NCBI GenBank assembly: GCA_001465015.1
Contig: LNEO01000249.1
Span: 25,020 to 89,019, forward strand
Source: Deltaproteobacteria bacterium Ga0077539
GTDB lineage: Bacteria > Myxococcota_A > Polyangia > Polyangiales > Ga0077539
Direction: 5' to 3'
DNA: 64,000 bases
Translations under genes and position numbers: made by a program
Part shown: positions 26,701 to 34,571 of the stretch, in pieces
How positions within the stretch are numbered: the first letter of the stretch is position 1
Layout of the letters: every line of letters begins with the position of its first letter
Notes under the pieces: generated by a model
What the model was told of the DNA's origin: nothing
What the model saw: the letters and a program-made list of their open reading frames with translations, nothing else
Database searches by the model: none

Positions 26701-26787
26701 TTGGGACGCGGCGCACGCCTCGCGCTGCTCTTGATGGTTGCAGCCATGGCGATGCACCGCCGCGCGCTGCGCCCGCGGGCGCGCTGA
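23722..26787 (+). CDS. Giant Cys-rich repeat surface protein with MYXO-CTERM-like C-terminus
   Basis: A 1021-residue exported protein. A signal peptide ends near ASAHP. Residues about 27-270 form a beta-rich unknown domain. A lamin-tail-like segment follows (residues about 275-430: GGEWIAVRNVT, LTGFRLGDEETPDG, GDELLVIDRSHTIVDVGVYG). Residues about 483-770 are nine tandem 32-residue units of the type TxCRxSxGxCDxxETCDGxxxxCPAD, after which come two variant Cys units. An Asp/Ala/Thr-rich linker leads to GGGCSCRTTP, a hydrophobic helix and terminal Arg residues, a MYXO-CTERM-like sorting signal. AAGG precedes the ATG. It resembles adhesion or disintegrin-type Cys repeats, but any ligand is unknown. 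Confidence 0.82.
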   Translation: MRAFARWTSALALSVATLATTSASAHPITVDGSSSEWLAREAAQSNQGLIARGASGFGSYVWRDSAADTRTDLSSPETIADLTYVRVTSSSAGLSFHLTLNAANANTVSNPVQIQVAIDTDRVSGSGQNFLAGFADTQVPDSARWERLVQTQFTSGATARVWNDAFTVVNPSVTVGVQSTATATGVEMTVPWASLGLSGPPSTPLRFTFATFRELPGGNTVNLGDGSVPNALDVVSDYGTPRTSVGAALNTFTEFSSAGDQRVDYNVDLYFNQSTGDVYAPLLITRYISNASNDAAGGGEWIAVRNVTPASLPLTGFRLGDEETPDGAGEGIGALPAVSLAAGATFIAAESGANYLARFGERPDAEWNATDPMVPDLVAYTTWTSSSLSSLALANGGDELLVIDRSHTIVDVGVYGSAGYAGVVPMTAPAANAVALRNTTTFADTDDCSVDFTTTTSLCADDAACGLCGTCSLNTCTARAAGTTCRVSAGTCDVAETCDGTSIACPADGFALSTTSCRASAGSCDVAETCTGSSAACPADSFITGGTVCRAATGACDAAETCTGSSATCPTDQVAPMITVCRASAGACDTAETCDGITTACPADAKAMSATVCRSSGGACDVAETCDGTSDTCPADTLRPSTTVCRASTGVCDATETCDGSTAACPADRVAPSTTVCRSSAGVCDVAETCDGSTAMCPADRVAPTTTVCRAGAGVCDVAETCDGTSSACPADRVAPNTTVCRSSAGPCDVSESCDGVATACPANSFATVGTSCADSDRCNGDELCNGSGTCVAGSPVLCPPAPSACTLNTCNSSSGACVVSNAMMGASCSDGVFCNGEETCNGSGTCLSGTTPSDAGSVCDDGGSDAGDASDAETDSGVDTGASDAAADASTPDADDAADGADATDDAMVSDASADGASTEDAMSDGSIPTDTSVEDTNATDTGVAPIDVAVDGRDARAPDGASDVVIDGPGAERDPPSGGGCSCRTTPAPGSLGRGARLALLLMVAAMAMHRRALRPRAR
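25168..26031 (+). repeat. Nine in-frame 96-bp tandem repeats coding for Cys units
   Basis: Nine consecutive 96-nt units encode nearly identical 32-residue Cys-rich repeats, each with five Cys (the pattern is C-x7-C-x5-C-x6-C plus a further Cys in some). The units are diverged at synonymous and variable positions, so the array is not a recent single expansion. It is inside the large surface protein gene. Confidence 0.85.
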
Positions 26788-27324
26788 CCAAACGACAGGC
26801 AGGCCCCCGGGCCCGGAGCGGAAGCGACAGGCGGGGGTCCAACACGATGCGGAGCTGATGGAGCCAGCGCGACTCGGCTCGCGATGGGTTCTCGACGTAC
26901 GGCAGGCGCGCAGCGGGCAAACAAACTCCGCGCGCCACGACGGCAGCGGCGGCTTCGCTTCGTCGCGAACGTCTCTCAGCAGATGGCTCGGGGTGTGTCG
27001 TCCTTGCAGCCAACGGGTAGGCTGGAGCGGGTTGGGGAAGCGCCATCGGGCGACGCATCGCTGGCCACTCGCGCGAAGCCTCGTTGGTGGGAACATACAG
27101 CGCACGTCGGAGGAGCACCGCTCACCCGATGGCGACCCGCGCTCCCGTGCATACGGCGCTCTGGTGGGCCCGATGCTGCCGCGTCGCGCGCGCTGCTCGC
27201 AGCGCATCACGACGCGATCCCCCAGTCATTTTGCAGACGCTTCGTCGTGTGGCGCCGCGACGTCGCGGCCCCCTCGACCGTCACGGGTCACCCGACGCAG
27301 CGGCGCCTGACCCCCCACGGATGA
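26788..27324. other. Non-coding stretch between convergent genes
   Basis: A 537-nt intergenic region with only short Arg-rich open frames, none with a family resemblance. I see no tRNA-like cloverleaf or T-psi-C box. A weak inverted repeat CCCCCG (26804-26809)/CGGGGG (26832-26837) follows the upstream gene, and a stronger hairpin is at its right end. Confidence 0.4.
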
Positions 27325-27346
27325 GCGCTCGCGGATGCGCGAGCGC
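27325..27346. terminator. Perfect 9-bp stem hairpin, 4-nt loop
   Basis: GCGCTCGCG (27325-27333) pairs with CGCGAGCGC (27338-27346) around GATG. It sits 6 nt downstream of the stop of the minus-strand lipoprotein gene (stop at 27352). No T-run follows, so it is a candidate 3'-end or terminator structure only. Confidence 0.4.
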
Positions 27347-27351
27347 GGCGA

Positions 27352-29682
27352 TCACATCGGCGTGAACGTGTGGCGAACGCCCTGCTCGATCGTGCGCAAC
27401 GCCATGCCCGACGCCGTGTTGAACGAGACCTGGTTGCCCAGGTCACCAGCGATGTTCTCGATGCCGACCGTCGCTTCGCTACCGGCGGCGACAGTGCCCG
27501 CCATGCCGGGCGTGATGCTGCAGTACGTGAAGTCGACGACGTTGGTCGTCTCGTGGAGGCGAACCTGGAAGGTCGCCCGCATCGTGGAATGGTTGAAATG
27601 CGCCCAGTTGTTCCACTGAATGATGAAGCGGCGCGTCGTGCCGGTGCCGACGATCGAGGTCTGGATGTTGGACACCATCGGCACGGTGTTGAGGTCGTCC
27701 CAGAACGGCGCGATGAGTCCATTGGGCTGCGCCGCGTTGGGAAGCGCGACGTTGTTCTGTTCGGTGCTCGCAGCGCCGCCCATCGCGGGGAAGAGCTGCA
27801 CGTTGCCGTTGGTCGACGCCGCGAAGCGCGTCGCGTCCACGCCCCAATAACGCAGCGTAAACGGCAGCATCGCGATGGGGGAGATGCCGTCGTCCGGGTT
27901 GCTGACCGTCAGCGTCGTGGGCATCGCGGCGAGCGCCTCACACGTCTGCCCCGTGGTCGTCAATCGCATGTACGACGCGCTCGGCGCCGCGGTGTAACGC
28001 AGGGTAAACGACCCTGGCGCGGTCGCCGACGTGCTCGAGACCGAGATGATCACGGTGCGCGCCATCGCCGTCGTGTTGCGCACGATGAGCGACGAGGTCG
28101 GCTGCGCCGGGGTCGTCGCCGTGCTGCTGACGCACGCCGCGGCGGTGCACGAGTCGAGCACGCGCATCGACACGTCCTGCGGCATTCCCATGCCCTGGCG
28201 GGTGAGCGCGACGTCGACGCCGCTCATGGCCGGAATCGAGATCGAGTAGAAGAGCTGTCCGCCTTCGCCGGGACGACACGCCGTCGACGGAGTCCCGCCG
28301 CCTGCGGTCGACGTCGTCGGAGTCGCCACTCCGACCGAGAGCGCCGTCGGCGTGGTGCAGTCCGAGTTGGGCGCGAGCATCGTCGCCGTCGGGTTGATCG
28401 TGAAGTTAGCGTCCGCGGTCTGCGACGTGCTCGCGACGGACACGATGAACGTGCGCGCTGTCGCCGAGGTGTTCGTGAGCGTGCGTACGACGGGCATCGC
28501 GCCTGTCGTGCGCGACTCGCCGAGGCACGTCGTGGCCGTGCAGTTGTCCAGCACGCGCACGGCGAGGTCCTGCGTTCCGACGCGAGCGACCGAGAGGTCG
28601 ATGCGCGTCCGCGCAGGGACGTTTACGCTGTAGAACACTTGTCCGCCGGTGCCGTCGTAGTTGCACGACCCCGCGCCCGCGAAGTTGTTCGCGACGTGGC
28701 CGTTGGTGCCGCCGTTGGCGGTCGAACCAGTCGTCATGGCCATCGTCGAGAGCGCGGTCGGCGTCGAGCACTCCGCGTTGGCTGCTGGCGTAAACGTCGA
28801 CGCGTTGAGCGTGTAGTTGCCAGCGTTGAACCCGTCGATGAAGACCGAGTAAATGCCCGCCGGCACCACGCCGCGCGTGTACGACTGAGTGCCGGTGCCC
28901 TTGTCGTCGTCGCAGAGAACCTCGGACATCAGCGAGCCGTCGGTGCACGTTCGGCGCAGCGAGATGGTCGTGTCGATCGTCGATCCGTTGGTCGTCAGGA
29001 TGATGCCTGTACGCGCCGCAACGGTGAGCGGGAAGACCTGCTCGGACGTGTTGAACATGAACGTGGCGCACGAGATGCTCGTGTTCGTTCCGCCGGAGGC
29101 CGCGAGCGTTCCCATTCTGCTGACGGCCGGTGCGCCGGGTGCTGGGAGCGTGAGCGCAGCGCCTGGCATCGAGCACGCCGACGGCAGCCCGGTGTCGGTG
29201 CGAACATCGACGCCCGTGTCGGTGCGAACGTCCACGCCCGTGTCGGTGCGAACGTCGACTCCTGTGTCCGTCACGACGCCGGTGTCGATGCCGGTGTCCG
29301 TCACGACGCCGCTGTCGATAACGACGCCGGTGTCGATGACGACGCCGGTGTCGATGACGACGCCCGTATCCGTGACGACGCCCGTATCCGGGGCGACTCC
29401 AGAGTCCATCGCGATGCCCGTGTCAGGGTCCACGCCGCTGTCCGTGGGCGTGGCCGCGTCGGGGTCGACGCCGGTATCGGGATCGACGCCGGTGTCGGGA
29501 TCGACGCCGGTGTCTGTGCTGACGCCAGTGTCCGTGCTCACGCCAGTGTCACGGACATCGCGCGGCGGGGTCATGTCGGTCATGACGACGTCGCCGCCAT
29601 CGCCAGTGGGCATCGGCCCGCCACAGGCGGCGATGAAGAGGCCGATCATCGGAAGCGATCGGCGGAGGGTACGGGTAGTCAA
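27352..29682 (-). CDS. Lipoprotein with DTGVD hexapeptide repeats and PPC-like domains
   Basis: A 776-residue lipoprotein; TTG start at 29682 with a perfect AAGGAG site 6 nt upstream. The lipobox is FIAAC (Cys20). Residues 45-165 are an almost pure array of DTGVxx hexapeptides (D-T-G-V-D-P, D-T-G-V-V-I, D-T-G-V-D-V-R-T). Residues about 180-580 show three similar beta-rich units (CSTPTALS, CTTPTALS...) resembling bacterial pre-peptidase C-terminal domains. The C-terminal part (YWGVDATRFAASTNGNVQLFP ... VGIENIAGDLGNQVSFN) resembles a nidogen-like extracellular fold. No catalytic motif is seen; a cell-surface structural or binding role is likely. Confidence 0.78.
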   Translation of the reverse strand: MTTRTLRRSLPMIGLFIAACGGPMPTGDGGDVVMTDMTPPRDVRDTGVSTDTGVSTDTGVDPDTGVDPDTGVDPDAATPTDSGVDPDTGIAMDSGVAPDTGVVTDTGVVIDTGVVIDTGVVIDSGVVTDTGIDTGVVTDTGVDVRTDTGVDVRTDTGVDVRTDTGLPSACSMPGAALTLPAPGAPAVSRMGTLAASGGTNTSISCATFMFNTSEQVFPLTVAARTGIILTTNGSTIDTTISLRRTCTDGSLMSEVLCDDDKGTGTQSYTRGVVPAGIYSVFIDGFNAGNYTLNASTFTPAANAECSTPTALSTMAMTTGSTANGGTNGHVANNFAGAGSCNYDGTGGQVFYSVNVPARTRIDLSVARVGTQDLAVRVLDNCTATTCLGESRTTGAMPVVRTLTNTSATARTFIVSVASTSQTADANFTINPTATMLAPNSDCTTPTALSVGVATPTTSTAGGGTPSTACRPGEGGQLFYSISIPAMSGVDVALTRQGMGMPQDVSMRVLDSCTAAACVSSTATTPAQPTSSLIVRNTTAMARTVIISVSSTSATAPGSFTLRYTAAPSASYMRLTTTGQTCEALAAMPTTLTVSNPDDGISPIAMLPFTLRYWGVDATRFAASTNGNVQLFPAMGGAASTEQNNVALPNAAQPNGLIAPFWDDLNTVPMVSNIQTSIVGTGTTRRFIIQWNNWAHFNHSTMRATFQVRLHETTNVVDFTYCSITPGMAGTVAAGSEATVGIENIAGDLGNQVSFNTASGMALRTIEQGVRHTFTPM
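29188..29550 (-). repeat. 18-bp-class tandem repeat array encoding DTGVxx
   Basis: About twenty units of roughly 18 nt in-frame within the lipoprotein gene, with a variant 24-nt unit (GVDVRTDT) at the 3' side. Such arrays can vary in length by slippage. On the plus strand they read as repeated GTCGATACCGGTGTC-like words; they are coding, not CRISPR. Confidence 0.8.
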
Positions 29683-29688
29683 TTCGAG

Positions 29689-29694
29689 CTCCTT
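29689..29694 (-). promoter_or_regulatory. Shine-Dalgarno AAGGAG deciding a TTG start
   Basis: AAGGAG (minus strand) is 6 nt before the TTG at 29682; this settles the start of the DTGVD lipoprotein. Confidence 0.65.
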
Positions 29695-29830
29695 GGTCTG
29701 CGGTTAAACGACAGCCAGCGCGATCCAACACGCTGGACGCCAAGCCGCGAGTCCATCACGAACTTCGCGTGGATTCAATGGTTCGAGTCGCATCCGACGC
29801 CCCCGAACCGCGTGGATTGCGTCGGCTCGA

Positions 29831-31249
29831 TCAACCCTCGCGACCGACCCACGTCCCGTGGAGCGAGTACGGGATCGAATGCGCGAACCACGCGCTGCCG
29901 ATGGGGCCTCGAGTGAGATCTCGGCCGTCGTAGATCTGCACGCCCGAGACGTTGCGCGACGCGTCGTACGCGTTGGTCAGGATCCAGCCGTCCCGCTCGT
30001 CCTGCGCCGACGGCTTGGCGACGAACGTCGGTTCGCCGACGAAGATGTCAGGCCCCGCGTCGCCGACGACCAACGAGCCGCTGTCGCAGTCGATCATCGC
30101 GATGTGTTCGCGGTCGTCTCGGGTGAGCAGCGCGTACAAGTAGCGATGTCGCGTGCCCTGTAGGCTGGGAGCGGTCGAGGGAAAGTCCACTGCCTCTCCA
30201 CAGATCGTCTGGCGCGTCGCGCTCGACCGCCCGACGTCGAGCACGAATCGCTCGAGCGTCGCCGTCGACGCGAGCACCCACGCTTCGCCGGACCGCGCGC
30301 GCTCGACGGTCATGACGTCGAAGGCGTCAGGGTTCTTGTAGGCGCAGAGGTCGACGACGATCGTCCCATCTTCGCGGTCGTAGGCGTTGCCGTAGTGAAA
30401 GTGAAAGAACGCCGGGACCTTGAACCGCGAAACGCGGTGTGGCGCGCGGCGCTCGACCACGATGATCTCCGTGCCTTCTTCGGGCGCCCACCGGCTCGAC
30501 GCTGCCGCGGGTGACGTCCCGAGGATCGCGCCGCCGATGTCGAAGTGAATCGGATGCGCCATGAAGATCCAGCGCGTCTCGGTCTGCGCGAAATCATGGA
30601 CGATCGTCATGTGATCGAGCGCGATCTGCGTGACGACAGACGCCGGTCCGACCGTCGGCAGCGCGTACACGATCAGCTCTGTTCGCAGCCCCATCGACAG
30701 GCCGATCGCGAACGTGCACCCGGTCGTCCGGTCGATTCGCACGTGCGCGTTGAGCCCGTCGCTCGCGACGCCGCCGAGGTCCGAGGGCCCGATCGTCTCG
30801 AGCGTGCTCGGATCGACCTCGATGGGCAGCCCGAGCTCGGTCAACGCAAACACGCGGCCCTGCCACGAGAGCACGTTGATGTTCGCGGTGTTCTTTGTGC
30901 GGGCTCCCACCCGCCGCCACCAAGAGGGGCCGAGCGTGAAGCCCGTCGAGTAGAGCGCGCGCTTTCGTTCTCTCTCTTCGCGAAGCTCAAGGCTCACCGT
31001 GACCCGAACTCCGCCGCGCGCGGTTCCGCTGTCGAACGCCACGTGGCTGAGCGCGCCGTCGCCGTCGAGCCAGTGCTGGTACTTGTGTCCAAAGGACTCG
31101 AAGAGCGACGGCCCGTTGCGCACAAGCGTCCCTCGCAAGTCGTCAGGGATCGTGCCGCGAACCTCCATTGGCTCGAAGCCGTGCTCTCGGTCCAGCCCCA
31201 AAAAACCACGGCCCATTCGCCTTCGTGACTCTGGAATCACCACGTTCAT
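29831..31249 (-). CDS. Carotenoid oxygenase (RPE65/CCD family)
   Basis: A 472-residue non-heme iron oxygenase of the carotenoid cleavage family. Four iron-ligand His are recognisable: SDGLNAHVRID, TIVHDFAQT, FFHFHYGNAY and YSLHGTWVG near the C-terminus. The N-terminal RGTIPDDLRGTLVRNGPSLFE is the family's start signature. I placed the start at the ATG at 31249 because GAGGGAG lies just upstream; the ATG at 31276 would add nine residues. The enzyme probably cleaves a carotenoid or apocarotenoid, or a stilbene-like compound; no carotenoid biosynthesis genes are nearby. Confidence 0.92.
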   Translation of the reverse strand: MNVVIPESRRRMGRGFLGLDREHGFEPMEVRGTIPDDLRGTLVRNGPSLFESFGHKYQHWLDGDGALSHVAFDSGTARGGVRVTVSLELREERERKRALYSTGFTLGPSWWRRVGARTKNTANINVLSWQGRVFALTELGLPIEVDPSTLETIGPSDLGGVASDGLNAHVRIDRTTGCTFAIGLSMGLRTELIVYALPTVGPASVVTQIALDHMTIVHDFAQTETRWIFMAHPIHFDIGGAILGTSPAAASSRWAPEEGTEIIVVERRAPHRVSRFKVPAFFHFHYGNAYDREDGTIVVDLCAYKNPDAFDVMTVERARSGEAWVLASTATLERFVLDVGRSSATRQTICGEAVDFPSTAPSLQGTRHRYLYALLTRDDREHIAMIDCDSGSLVVGDAGPDIFVGEPTFVAKPSAQDERDGWILTNAYDASRNVSGVQIYDGRDLTRGPIGSAWFAHSIPYSLHGTWVGREG

Positions 31250-31252
31250 TTG

Positions 31253-31259
31253 CTCCCTC
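31253..31259 (-). promoter_or_regulatory. Shine-Dalgarno of carotenoid oxygenase
   Basis: GAGGGAG on the minus strand, 3 nt before the ATG at 31249; this supports the shorter start. Confidence 0.5.
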
Positions 31260-31327
31260 GCTCCGCGAGGCAGCATAGCGGAGAAGGGAGATCATTTCTC
31301 GGCGCGCAGGGGCGGTTCTCTTCGCAG

Positions 31328-32041
31328 TCAGCGCTTCGAGATCGGCGCCGCTTCTTGCGACAGTTCGGCGTCGAGCGCGAACTCCTGCGGCTTGCCTTCG
31401 GGCAACGACAGGAGGGCGGTCGGGTCGTCCGCGACGAATCGCGAGCGGTACACCCGGACGATGATCGCCATGAACGCGGCTTGGAGCAGCACGGCCGTCG
31501 CGTAGATCGCGACCGTGCCAACGCTGACATCCGCGCGGGCGTGCTGATTCCACGCGACTGCGCCGAACGAGAGGAGCACGGCGTTGTGCATCACGGAGAT
31601 AAGCAAGTTGCGCGCGCTCATCGAGAGCGCTGACTTTGCTTCGCCGCGCAGCAGCGCCGACGCCGTCCGAAACGTGTAGATCGCCGAGATCGACCCCGGA
31701 ATCCACGAGAGCGCGAGCACGAGCGTCCACCATGAGTCGGTGTGACTGTCGAACGCGGTCAAGAGCCCCAACAGCGCGAGAGGGGCGCTGGGCACCCACA
31801 TCTGCCCCGCGAAATATCCGCTGAACGCCGCGAAGAACACGGGTAGCGGCAGCGGGCCACCCACCACGGCCCAGCGGCTCGCGCTCACCTCCGCCGAGCG
31901 AAATGCGCCCGCTCCCGCGACGGCGCGCTGCTCTTCTTGGCGATACCGTGCGAGCCACGCGTGTCGATTTCGCTCGAGCACTCCGCCTGCGGCCAACACC
32001 GGAACCACCAGCAACAAGAGCAACGCCGCGAGTCCGACCAT
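31328..32041 (-). CDS. Multi-pass membrane protein of unknown function
   Basis: A 237-residue protein with about five hydrophobic segments: the N-terminal LAALLLLLVVPVLAAGGVL, then VVGGPLPLPVFFAAFSGYF, LALLGLLTAF, LVLALSWIPGSISAIY, and VAIYATAVLLQAAFMAII. The C-terminal 30 residues are polar. No domain is recognised. It is transcribed in the same direction as the carotenoid oxygenase (78 nt downstream) and a sensor kinase upstream (53 nt away), so it could be part of that transcript. Confidence 0.65.
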   Translation of the reverse strand: MVGLAALLLLLVVPVLAAGGVLERNRHAWLARYRQEEQRAVAGAGAFRSAEVSASRWAVVGGPLPLPVFFAAFSGYFAGQMWVPSAPLALLGLLTAFDSHTDSWWTLVLALSWIPGSISAIYTFRTASALLRGEAKSALSMSARNLLISVMHNAVLLSFGAVAWNQHARADVSVGTVAIYATAVLLQAAFMAIIVRVYRSRFVADDPTALLSLPEGKPQEFALDAELSQEAAPISKR

Positions 32042-32094
32042 CGGGACACACGATAGCGTACGAAGCGCTCACTAACCGCCTGCTGACCGTCGCG

Positions 32095-34383
32095 TCACGA
32101 GCTCGTCGCTGGGTGCGACGTCGCCCGCCATCGCGCGAGGGCCGCGCGGTAGTCGACGAGCGCGGCTCGCGCCGCACGCAGCGGCAAATCGTGCGCGGGA
32201 CCGTCTTGGGCCAGGTGGGACTCGCACTCGGCCGCGAGTCGGGCGAGCGCGACCGCTCCGCAGTGGGCCGAGCTGCCCTTGAGCGTGTGCGCCGCGCGAC
32301 GGGCGGCCCTGCGACCAGAGGGTGACCCGTCGTCGTCCATCGCTTCGATGAGCTGCTGCGCGCTCTCGAGAAAGATCCGCAAGACCTCGCCGAACGACGC
32401 TTCGCTTCCGAGCTCGTTGCGAAGCGTCACGAGCGCCTCGGGATTGAGGGCGCTCTCCGTGGGCTGGGGTTCGAGCAGCGCCGCGGTCGGCGCGCGGGTG
32501 ACGCGCCGGATGACCGCCGCGAGCGTCGCGAGGCGTACAGGCTTACAGAGATACTCGTCCATGCCAGCGGCGAGGCATCGCTCGCGGTCGCCCGGCAGAG
32601 CGCTCGCCGTCATCGCCACGAGCGCCACGTGTCGGTCTGCGCGCTCTTGCCGACGTACGGCGCGAGCGACCGCGAGGCCGTCGAGCGCGGGCATGTTCAC
32701 GTCGAGCAGGCATAGGTCGTAGTCCGATTGCCTGAGCAGCCGCAGCGCCTCGGATCCGTCCTCCGCGAAGTCGCAGCGCAACCCGAGCTGTTCGAGCTGT
32801 CGGGCGATGACGAAGCGACTCACGGGGTTGTCTTCGGCGACGAGGATACGCAGCGCCGCGATCTTCTCTGGTCGATCCCCGCTCGATGATGGCTCTGCGG
32901 TCGGACGTGGCTCGCGGATGCTCGAGAGCGCGTCTCTGAGGGCCGCGGGACCGACGGGCTTGGCGACGGACCGAGTCGCGTTGATGGACTCGAAGATCCG
33001 GCGAAGCGACTGCAGCTCGACGATCGGGACCGCGGTGGACAGCGTCGGCAGCGCGGCGCGATCGCCCTCGTCGACCAGGATCGCGTCGAGGTCGGCGGCA
33101 AGCGGCTCGGCGACGCTCAGAACGACCGGAGTCGCCGCGAGCGTCGAGAGCGTCGTGACGAGCGCCTCGCGCAGCGCCGGCTGGCTCGCGAGCACACCGA
33201 CGCGCATCCCGCCGAGCGTCGGGGCGATCGCGGCGCCCGCTCGATGGGAGCCGAGCGCGTCGACTTCGAAGGTAAACGTCGAGCCGCCGCCAGGGACGCC
33301 GTCGCTCTCGACGGAGATCGACCCTCCCATGCGTTCGACGAGAAGCCTGCAAATCGCCAGACCGAGGCCGGTGCCGCCGACGCGACGCCGAGTCGAGGTG
33401 TCGACGCGTCGAAACGCGTCGAAGATCGCGCTCTGATGCTCGGGTGGGATTCCGATGCCCGTGTCTTCGATGCGAACCCGCAGGCGCACGGGCTCGCCGA
33501 GCGTCGGGGCTCTGCTCTTCGCCGGGCTCGCGCAGCAGAGCCGGATCGCGACGTGGCCGCGGTCCGTGAATTTCAGCGCGTTGCCGCCGAGGTTGAGCAC
33601 GAGCTGCGCCAGCCGTTGACCGTCGACGATGACCCACGCAGGAACGTCAGGCTCGATCGTCCACAGCAGCTCGACGCCCGTCGCCTCGGCGCGCGGCGCG
33701 AGTACGGCCAGCGCCCGCGCGAAGAGCGGCTCGAGCTCGACCTCGGCCGGCTGCAGCGCCGCGCGTCCGCCCTCGAGACTCGAGAGGTCGAGCAGGTCGT
33801 TGATGAGGGTGAGCAGCACATCGCCGCTCTCTGCGATGGTGTGCACCATCGTGCGCTGCGCTTTGGAGAGCTCGGTGTCGAGGAGCAGCTCTGTGAGCGC
33901 GATCAACGCGTGGAGCGGCGTCCTCAGCTCGTGCGAGGTGTTGGCGAGGATCTCGGACTTGACCTGGTTCGAGCGCTCAGCAGCGTTCTTGGCGTCGACG
34001 AGGGCGAGCTCGGCGCGCTTTCTCGCGGTGATGTCTCGGTTGATGCCGAGCGCTCCGAGCGGGCTGCCGTCCGGCAACGACACAGGGATCACCAACGAGT
34101 CGATCCACGCGACGGCGCCGTCTCTCGTCCTGCGCTTGATCTCTGCGGTCCAGAAGCCCTTCTCCGCGATGCTCGCGAACACCTCAGCGGTGATCTTGTC
34201 GACGTCCCCAGGGTCGTGCAGGACGCTGACGGGACGGCCGATCATCTCGTCTCGCGTGTAGCCGTAGAGGCGCTCCGCACCTTGGTTCCAATCGGTGATG
34301 ACCCCGTTCATGTCGGTCACGACGACCGCGTCGAACAAATAGTCGAAGGCTCTTGCGCGATGGGCGAGGTGCTCAGGAGTCAT
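32095..34383 (-). CDS. Hybrid sensor histidine kinase: PAS, HisKA, HATPase, pseudo-REC, REC, HPT
   Basis: A 762-residue cytoplasmic hybrid kinase without transmembrane segments. Domain order: PAS (residues about 10-125, DAVVVTDMNGVITDWN...GINRDITARKRAE), HisKA with phospho-acceptor His151 (ANTSHELRTPLHALI), HATPase (N box and DTGIGIPPEHQ, GGTGLGLAICR), a degenerate receiver (about 390-490) with DEGD in place of a normal phospho-Asp site, a full REC domain with Asp561 (CLLDVNMPALDG), and an HPT domain with His699 (AHTLKGSSAHCGA). This is the layout of a four-step phosphorelay. The cognate output is not adjacent. It is divergent from the gene at 34572. Confidence 0.93.
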   Translation of the reverse strand: MTPEHLAHRARAFDYLFDAVVVTDMNGVITDWNQGAERLYGYTRDEMIGRPVSVLHDPGDVDKITAEVFASIAEKGFWTAEIKRRTRDGAVAWIDSLVIPVSLPDGSPLGALGINRDITARKRAELALVDAKNAAERSNQVKSEILANTSHELRTPLHALIALTELLLDTELSKAQRTMVHTIAESGDVLLTLINDLLDLSSLEGGRAALQPAEVELEPLFARALAVLAPRAEATGVELLWTIEPDVPAWVIVDGQRLAQLVLNLGGNALKFTDRGHVAIRLCCASPAKSRAPTLGEPVRLRVRIEDTGIGIPPEHQSAIFDAFRRVDTSTRRRVGGTGLGLAICRLLVERMGGSISVESDGVPGGGSTFTFEVDALGSHRAGAAIAPTLGGMRVGVLASQPALREALVTTLSTLAATPVVLSVAEPLAADLDAILVDEGDRAALPTLSTAVPIVELQSLRRIFESINATRSVAKPVGPAALRDALSSIREPRPTAEPSSSGDRPEKIAALRILVAEDNPVSRFVIARQLEQLGLRCDFAEDGSEALRLLRQSDYDLCLLDVNMPALDGLAVARAVRRQERADRHVALVAMTASALPGDRERCLAAGMDEYLCKPVRLATLAAVIRRVTRAPTAALLEPQPTESALNPEALVTLRNELGSEASFGEVLRIFLESAQQLIEAMDDDGSPSGRRAARRAAHTLKGSSAHCGAVALARLAAECESHLAQDGPAHDLPLRAARAALVDYRAALARWRATSHPATSS

Positions 34384-34571
34384 GGCTTCGCGACGTAATC
34401 CGAGAGTGGTCCGAAGGGGCTCGAAGCACGATCAGCGCTTCATCGTCGCTTCGAGGCCGCGCGTGCATCGCGCCGTCGAGATACGAAGAGCGCATGATCG
34501 ATCATGGTTTCCTGATCATCGATCGTCGTCAAGGCGAGTCCGTTGCAGTAGGCTCGCGCTCGAATTTTCCA

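Noticed and set aside
26884..27324. A 146-residue plus-strand open frame between convergent genes
   Set aside because: Arg/Ala-rich, no homology pattern, no ribosome site, ends in the hairpin region.
29188..29550. CRISPR or non-coding minisatellite
   Set aside because: The repeats are in frame and encode DTGVxx units inside a lipoprotein gene.
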